Below are positions 26,569 to 32,518 of a DNA stretch of 32,518 nt, in pieces; the first letter of the stretch is position 1; every line of letters starts with the position of its first letter. The translations under genes and the position numbers were made by a program. This stretch comes from a virus: positions 19,514 through 52,031 of IMG/VR virus record IMGVR_UViG_3300030328_002624; one strand, 5' to 3'. Below the pieces are notes generated by a model. It saw only the letters and a list, made by a program, of their open reading frames with translations, was not told the origin of the DNA and did not search any database.

Positions 26569-29500
26569 TTATTGGTCAGATTGCTCTTCTTGAGGGTTAT
26601 TTGCATCAATTTGAGCCCTTCTTAAGCTATGAATCTTATGTAATGGTATTCCAGTCATAAAGTCTACTGCCATAGCTGGTGAATCAATAGTTCTTTTAAC
26701 GTCTCTAATCATTCTACCGAAAGGTAAATAACTATATCCATAGAATTGTTTCATTTTATCAAAATCTCCACTTAATATTGCACTTGTAGGTGCAAGCACT
26801 GTACGAGCAATAGGTGGCGTAACAATAGATAATGGAGCTAAAGCTGGATGCGGCCATTGACTAAAGAACGCACGTTCTCTATCTTTTTCATCTCCAAACA
26901 ACCATTGTGCAGTATCTTGTGCCCATGACATAGGTGGAGATAAAGCATATTCAAATATACTTGCTGTAAATATATAAGATAATGCCATTGACATCATATC
27001 CATTGTAAATTGTCTTCTGCCTTTTTCTGTAGCGTAAACATCTCTTTCCCATCCTGCTGCCTTTGCAACTTTATATATACCTTCTTTTGGTCCAAATCTT
27101 CTTCTTACACTATTCCAAGCATAAGGATGGAATCTTGTCATAACACGACCCATAGAGGTTTGAGAGTAATTAGAACGATGAGCAGCATGATACATGAATT
27201 GTGATGCTTCTACACCTTTAATAGCTCTTTGAACCAATTCTGGAGAGTTCCATTCTATAAAATCTAATGGAGAATGTTCCATTCCAGTTTTTAATAGTTC
27301 TCTAGCATTCAAATAATGAGCTAGGAATGAACGAGTACGTAATTGATATTCAGACCATGACATAAACGAAGCACCAGCTTTGAACACTCCTTGCCCTATA
27401 CCACGTTCTCTTCTAACTTCAAGTAATGTCATATCCATAGCCTTATGCCATTCAGCTTTGTTCATTGAACCTATTTTACCTTTATTTTTTGAGAAGAATT
27501 TATGAGCAACTTCAGTTGCAAACGTTTTAGCTTTACCTTTACGTAAAGCTCTATCTAATCCAATCTCTGTTATGAACATACCTTCTAATGCACCAGTACT
27601 TTCAATCCAGTCTAATATATCTTCATAGTTTTTAATAGTTTTCTCTACCTTATTTCCTTTAGAATCAATACCTTCAAATCTTTTATTCTTCATACCTACT
27701 TGATTTAGCAGATAATCTTCTCCACCAAATTTAGTAGCACGATATATATTCATAGCACCTACATCTGCATATAAATTTTGACCACCACCCAAGAAATTGG
27801 TAATAGTTGTTTTAGGGTGAGATAATAATGAAATAAGCTCAAATTTAGCTTCCCAGGCACTAAATGCTTGTAATTTTTTAGATAATAGCAATCGTCTATT
27901 TCTTAAGTTGCTCGTAGGTATATCTTTAGTAAACCAAGGCTTAAATCCTGTCATATCTTCAAAACGCATTGCCATACCTGTCCAAGCTTCATCACTTACC
28001 AAGGTATAAGCCAATTTAAATTTACCTATCTTATCTATATTTTTAGGGTCTGCTAATTCCTTAGCGTTTTTCATTCTAAGCTTATGCAATTCTTTTTCTA
28101 CTCTTTGTTTATTTTTAGGATACTTATTTTCTATAATACGTCTGTCTATTCTATCTGGTTCTATATGGTCAGCTACATCCTGAAGAAATCTTTTTTGATG
28201 CCCTTGAAGCACCTTCCAGTTATTATTAACTGCATTTCTATCTAAATCATTTTCAATAAACTTACCCAAAAGCTCTACTTCACCCTTTTTAATACCATGG
28301 AGGTCTAAACTTCTCAAGGAAGCATATCCTAACATATTTGAGGCAGCATCTTTAATATAAGAACTCCAATTGTCAGTAAATTCTCCAAAAGGTCTAGTCT
28401 TATCAAAGTGTTTTATATGAGTATTCATTCTAAATCCAGCGTTTATATCAAAGAAGTTTTTAGATATAGCTCCAGAATAGCTTTCAATAGCTTTTAAATC
28501 TGTTTTCCAGAAAGGAAGGAATGCCTCTGACCTACTCTTTAAATTTCCTGCAGTATAATCTCCAGCAAAACTTTTCTTTCTTGACCTTAAAAGTTCAGTA
28601 ACGGAATTATAGTTATCCAAGCTTTCATTGAAAATAGAAGAACCCTGACGCATTTCTAGTTCTTCTTTAACTCTAAGCTTATAATCCATTCTAGCTTCCT
28701 GTAATGTAATCTGACCATTAAAATACTTATCTCTTAAGTCTGCTGGTAGTTCTTTTGCTGGTATTTTTCCAGCTATCTCAATAATTTCATTCATCCATTC
28801 AGCCAGCTTTTCTCTTTTAGCTTTTGTTTCAAAGTGACCTAATTGAGGAAAGTAATTACTGGACCTACCATCTTTACCTACAAATTGCCCAACTTTATGA
28901 ACCCCTAATGGATTATTCTTTTTATATTCTTTAATAAATGACTGTATTTCCTTATCTGAAGCATTTTTCTTAAGCTGTCTTTGGGCTGCATCCTTCATTT
29001 CTAAATGGTATTTAAAATATAAGACATCATTTATGGAAGGTAAACTATCTACAGTTTTTTGAGTTGTTTCTGTTATAAATTCAATACCTCTATATAACGA
29101 ATCAACTTTCTTCTCACTTATAAAGCCATCTTTATTTAAAAACATTTCATTTAACGATAGAACCCATTTACTATCTTTGTTTTCTTTGATATCATAGGCA
29201 TTATTCACATATTCGTTTTCAAACCCGTTTTTTTGTAAAATAACCTTAAAAGGATTCGTCTTATCCGTAACCTTACTCTGAACTAATCTTGTATTTATAT
29301 CGGTCAAATATTCAGTAATAGTATTATCTATCATCTTTTTAAATTCTTTAAGAGTAACTGTTTTATCTGCACCATTTTTACCTATACCAACTAAATGATA
29401 CTTTTTATCTCCCAAGTCCTTTAAGTTTTGTTGACTGATTTCATATTGTTGCTCAACATACTCTTTTGATTTTCCTTCCATTATCTTTTTCAGATAAGTT

Positions 29501-32500
29501 CTATTAGAGCTTGTTCTTTTTCTACGCCTACTGTTGGTTTTAATTCTTTTAGTTTTTTCCCAGGTTACAGCATCAAAAATGATTTCAAAGTCTTTCATAA
29601 CTTCAGGGTCGTCTGTGTCAATATAGTCAAATAAACCTTTCAATCTTTTTTCCATATACTCATTGTAGGCAGAACTAATTCTATGGAAAGAGTCTGCAGT
29701 TTGTCTTACCATTTCTAACGTACTTGTAGGAACTTCCAGTGAGTATGTTTTCAACTTACCATCATCACCAATTAACTTAGCATCTGGCATGAATTGCATC
29801 TTTTTCTCAAATGGTATTAAATCTTCTGCCACTCTTTTAAATAAAGATAAGTTTGACCAATTCCCTAATTTTGGAGGAACTTTTTTCAATTCTAATACAT
29901 GCATTTCTTTACCATTATTGATATAGTCTTTTTCTTGCTTATATTTCAATATAGGATTACCGTCTTTGTCAATTTCCCATCCTTCTGATTTAATAATATC
30001 TGATAAGTCTTTTTTATCAAACTTACCTAAGCCCCTATCTATTACATTGTAATAATCTTTTCCAATCTTTACTATTATTTCTGATTTTCCAGGTTCAAAC
30101 CAATGTTCCTTCATCCATTCTGCAGTTCTTATAGTTGTAGTTTTTAATCCTTCAGAAACCTTTTCTCTGTTTTTAGTATCAAAACCGTCTTTTTTACCTC
30201 CAAACTGTATACGAGCATCTTCTCTTTTAACTATATTAAGAAGACCTTCTACTTTTCTTACTATATTTCCTCTATCAAAATATCTCATATTAAGATAATC
30301 GTTAAACATTGCTAAATCATTTGTTGTCATATTACCAAAAGACTGTCTAAAACCTTTAAATGCTTCCATAGCAGAACCAAATTCAACCTCTAATACCTCA
30401 GATAACTCTGGATTAGCTCTTACAAATTTAGACAATCTAAGTAATTCTTTTTCACCTCTAGTTGTAACAACTGTGAATCCAAACTTCTTGATAAGTTCTT
30501 GCATACGATATTCTTTGAATTTTGGAAACTCTGGAGTTTGTCCTTTCTTTGGTTTTTTAGGAGTACCAGGGAGTTCTTCTTTTTCTGGTTTAGTAGTTTC
30601 TTCTTTTTCTGGTTTAGTAGTTTCTTCTTTAACTTTCTCTGGCTTAACAGACTCTTCTTTAATCTTCTCTGGCTTAGAAACGTCTTCTTTAACAATTTCT
30701 TCTACAACAATCTTATCTAGAACTTCTTCTTCAACTTCAATAGCTTTTTTCTCAGGAGTGTTTCGTTTTTTCTCTCTAGCTGGTTTTTTAGCTTCTTCAA
30801 CTATTTGTTCAATAGCTTCAACTCTGTTTAAACTTTTAGCTATTCCTGGAAGCTCTTTAGAGGATGTGGTTAAATCCATTGCGTTTGCTCTATCTAATAC
30901 ATTCTGTAAAAATCCAAAATATTCTTTTCTATTCTTATGGCTAACAACACTACTTTTCATTAAATGGTCAACACGAGGTCTCATTTTATTTATAACTTTT
31001 CCTCTCATAGTATAAAGCTGCGACAAAGTTAAGTCAGGAGAAGGTTGAGGGTCGGCGCCTTCTTCTTTTACCCAGTCTAATTCTCTATATTTATCAAGAC
31101 CTTTAACCTTTCCTTCATACCCCGCTCCCTCATTTAGAATAGTTTCATTTATAACTTTATTTATAGTATTCAATTCAGCAATATGTTTTTCTTGTTTAGC
31201 CTTAAGAGCTTGATTGTTTCCTCTTTGTAATATAGGATTTGTCATCATCCACGCATCATAAACTCCCTCTGCTAGCTTCCCTGGTTCACTATCTCTTTCC
31301 CATCCTAGATGTTTTTTAAAGTTAGAAAGCCATTTGTTTTTAGATAAAGCAAATAACTGCTGTATATCAACACTGTCAGGTTGATTGTTTAGAACTTTAT
31401 CAGCAGAAGATTTATTACTAAAACCTTCTTTTTGAACCCTATCTGCTCTTTCTTGAGAGTCTTGCTTTATAGAAAAAGTTTCTTTCATCACTTGTCTAAT
31501 CATTTTATGAGCATCTGACGGAGTAACTCCTCTTGAAACTAATTCATTGACTAGTGCTTGTGATTTGGACATAGCATAGCTCATACTTATCATATCTGTT
31601 GCAGCATCCCAAAATAATTCTTCTGAATTTTTTAAAGCTTTACCCTTTAATGGAATCATTTTACCTTCTTTATTCCTTTTAATTCCATAGAGAGCATCCA
31701 ATTCTTTTGGATTCAAAACAGCTTCATAAGGGAAGTATATTTCTAACTCTTTATATAACGGATTAGACTGATTCTCTTTAGCTATAGCGCTAGCTAATTG
31801 ATAAATCTTGGTCTTATTATAATGATTAAAAGGACTAATATCTATTTCAATTTCTGCAAATATTTCTGCTAAACTTGTATAAAAATTACCAGTATTCATA
31901 TGACTTCTTCTGTCATGTGCTCTTCTTGCGTCTGTTCCACCTTCTAAATAATATTCTGCTATCTTTCGAGCTGATTCTGGTGTTGTAAAACTTTTAGTTG
32001 AGCCAAATAAAGAATCATGGAAATCTTTCATAACTCTTAATCCTTGAAACCCTTTGTTTGTACCAGTGCTAAACATCTTATGGAACATAAATTCTGCTGG
32101 AGCATCTTTGACTAACTCTACCTTTCCAGTCTTTTTGTTTGTTCCATATATATCAAAATACTTATGGAAAGCTTTAGTTGTTGAAGGTCCAGCGTGTCCA
32201 GCTCTTGCATAATCAGCTGAATCTGCAGCTACGTTAATTCCATTATAGCCATCTTTTACTATGGTCATAAAATCTAAGCCATCTTTTACTGCTACATAAA
32301 AATTATCGTATTCTCCTTTAATCTTTACATATGCTTTTGGTTGCTTTTTCTGCCATTTCTTTTTCTTGGGAGCTCTTGTTGCAGCCCAATCTCCTAGGTC
32401 ATATAAATTCTTTCCTTCTATTACGCTTCTACTTCCATTGGTTTGTATCGTATCATATAGCCATTGCATTCTAGTATAGGCATTTACAACAATACCCATA

Positions 32501-32518
32501 TTTCTTTTACCTAAAGCA
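26569..32518 (-). CDS. Giant internal virion / ejection protein, 5' partial
   Basis: More than 1,980 codons. An ATG at 32499 lacks a good ribosome binding site, and the frame stays open to the window edge, so the true start probably lies outside. It is mostly helical and charged. Residues about 600-645 (counted from 32499) are a K/P/E-rich repeat linker. The C-terminal 300 residues carry WNSPELVQRAIKGVEASQFM and HPYAWNSVRRRFGPKEG, then a membrane segment MMSMALSYIFTASIFEYALS (about 1835-1854) and a second hydrophobic stretch. This fits the very large ejection-type proteins of marine podovirus-like phages. No polymerase or transglycosylase motif was found. Confidence 0.7.
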   Translation of the reverse strand, partial: ALGKRNMGIVVNAYTRMQWLYDTIQTNGSRSVIEGKNLYDLGDWAATRAPKKKKWQKKQPKAYVKIKGEYDNFYVAVKDGLDFMTIVKDGYNGINVAADSADYARAGHAGPSTTKAFHKYFDIYGTNKKTGKVELVKDAPAEFMFHKMFSTGTNKGFQGLRVMKDFHDSLFGSTKSFTTPESARKIAEYYLEGGTDARRAHDRRSHMNTGNFYTSLAEIFAEIEIDISPFNHYNKTKIYQLASAIAKENQSNPLYKELEIYFPYEAVLNPKELDALYGIKRNKEGKMIPLKGKALKNSEELFWDAATDMISMSYAMSKSQALVNELVSRGVTPSDAHKMIRQVMKETFSIKQDSQERADRVQKEGFSNKSSADKVLNNQPDSVDIQQLFALSKNKWLSNFKKHLGWERDSEPGKLAEGVYDAWMMTNPILQRGNNQALKAKQEKHIAELNTINKVINETILNEGAGYEGKVKGLDKYRELDWVKEEGADPQPSPDLTLSQLYTMRGKVINKMRPRVDHLMKSSVVSHKNRKEYFGFLQNVLDRANAMDLTTSSKELPGIAKSLNRVEAIEQIVEEAKKPAREKKRNTPEKKAIEVEEEVLDKIVVEEIVKEDVSKPEKIKEESVKPEKVKEETTKPEKEETTKPEKEELPGTPKKPKKGQTPEFPKFKEYRMQELIKKFGFTVVTTRGEKELLRLSKFVRANPELSEVLEVEFGSAMEAFKGFRQSFGNMTTNDLAMFNDYLNMRYFDRGNIVRKVEGLLNIVKREDARIQFGGKKDGFDTKNREKVSEGLKTTTIRTAEWMKEHWFEPGKSEIIVKIGKDYYNVIDRGLGKFDKKDLSDIIKSEGWEIDKDGNPILKYKQEKDYINNGKEMHVLELKKVPPKLGNWSNLSLFKRVAEDLIPFEKKMQFMPDAKLIGDDGKLKTYSLEVPTSTLEMVRQTADSFHRISSAYNEYMEKRLKGLFDYIDTDDPEVMKDFEIIFDAVTWEKTKRIKTNSRRRKRTSSNRTYLKKIMEGKSKEYVEQQYEISQQNLKDLGDKKYHLVGIGKNGADKTVTLKEFKKMIDNTITEYLTDINTRLVQSKVTDKTNPFKVILQKNGFENEYVNNAYDIKENKDSKWVLSLNEMFLNKDGFISEKKVDSLYRGIEFITETTQKTVDSLPSINDVLYFKYHLEMKDAAQRQLKKNASDKEIQSFIKEYKKNNPLGVHKVGQFVGKDGRSSNYFPQLGHFETKAKREKLAEWMNEIIEIAGKIPAKELPADLRDKYFNGQITLQEARMDYKLRVKEELEMRQGSSIFNESLDNYNSVTELLRSRKKSFAGDYTAGNLKSRSEAFLPFWKTDLKAIESYSGAISKNFFDINAGFRMNTHIKHFDKTRPFGEFTDNWSSYIKDAASNMLGYASLRSLDLHGIKKGEVELLGKFIENDLDRNAVNNNWKVLQGHQKRFLQDVADHIEPDRIDRRIIENKYPKNKQRVEKELHKLRMKNAKELADPKNIDKIGKFKLAYTLVSDEAWTGMAMRFEDMTGFKPWFTKDIPTSNLRNRRLLLSKKLQAFSAWEAKFELISLLSHPKTTITNFLGGGQNLYADVGAMNIYRATKFGGEDYLLNQVGMKNKRFEGIDSKGNKVEKTIKNYEDILDWIESTGALEGMFITEIGLDRALRKGKAKTFATEVAHKFFSKNKGKIGSMNKAEWHKAMDMTLLEVRRERGIGQGVFKAGASFMSWSEYQLRTRSFLAHYLNARELLKTGMEHSPLDFIEWNSPELVQRAIKGVEASQFMYHAAHRSNYSQTSMGRVMTRFHPYAWNSVRRRFGPKEGIYKVAKAAGWERDVYATEKGRRQFTMDMMSMALSYIFTASIFEYALSPPMSWAQDTAQWLFGDEKDRERAFFSQWPHPALAPLSIVTPPIARTVLAPTSAILSGDFDKMKQFYGYSYLPFGRMIRDVKRTIDSPAMAVDFMTGIPLHKIHSLRRAQIDANNPQEEQSDQ
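30574..30690 (-). repeat. KPEK-repeat linker inside the giant virion gene
   Basis: About four tandem near-copies of a 24- to 30-base unit. The most similar pair, at about 30577-30624, encodes EETTKPEK twice; the others encode VKEETTKPEK and IKEESVKPEK. It would form a flexible charged linker between two large helical parts. Copy number may vary between relatives. Confidence 0.7.

Noticed and set aside
30420-31015. Opposite- and other-frame open frames across the KPEK repeat
   Set aside because: Shadows of the giant gene caused by its repetitive K/E codons.
26569-32518. N4-like virion RNA polymerase
   Set aside because: No T7/N4-type polymerase motifs (catalytic Asp pairs, R-x3-K-x6-YG) were seen in the translated sequence.

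Overview
The window is most of an AT-rich genome of a tailed phage with podovirus character, probably from an aquatic metagenome. The evidence is a packaging and head module (terminase, P22-like portal, scaffold, SU10-like capsid protein, neck proteins), fibre proteins with the LDG/TTAELN-type repeats common in marine phages, a very large ejection-type virion protein, and no tail-tube or tape-measure gene. Strong AGGAG ribosome binding sites and an SSB tail ending DDLPF point to a bacterial host that uses Shine-Dalgarno starts. I cannot name the host.

Layout. Positions 1-10909 are late genes on the minus strand, read leftward from a promoter near 10657-10684: a small gene, small terminase, large terminase, portal, scaffold, capsid, connectors and fibres. 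The left end cuts a fibre gene. Positions 10968-13336 are a largely non-coding, visibly more GC-rich block densely packed with long-range inverted repeats. Positions 13619-26504 are early genes on the plus strand: about thirty small, tightly overlapping genes, several with zinc-ribbon cysteines, then a replication and recombination operon (annealing protein, SSB, AEP primase fused to DnaB-type helicase, resolvase-like nuclease), then a second nuclease and a GroES-like co-chaperonin. Positions 26569-32518 hold a minus-strand virion gene of more than 1,980 codons that runs off the right edge.

The most unusual content is RNA-like. First, the 2.37-kb block tiles end to end as five domains, each closed by its own 11- to 20-bp inverted repeat. 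The whole block is bracketed by a 7-bp helix, and a 6-bp pseudoknot links the central junction to a loop. It could be one giant ornate RNA or a set of adjacent ones. The last domain (about 760 nt, ending in a strong terminator) resembles the GOLLD/ROOL class of large phage RNAs in size and style, but identity is not shown. Second, nine copies of a covarying hairpin occur only on the plus strand: an outer helix that differs in every copy, a CCC/UUU-type internal loop, a constant CAATC/GATTG helix and a tri- or tetraloop. Five lie just before ribosome binding sites of early operons. Third, most longer early intergenic gaps hold further closed, multibranched structures, some with mutually exclusive pairings.

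Together the early genes would set up DNA replication and recombination. The leader elements could coordinate expression of the early operons, and the leftward operon would package DNA and build the capsid. All structure calls come from reading complementarity by eye; no folding or database search was run.
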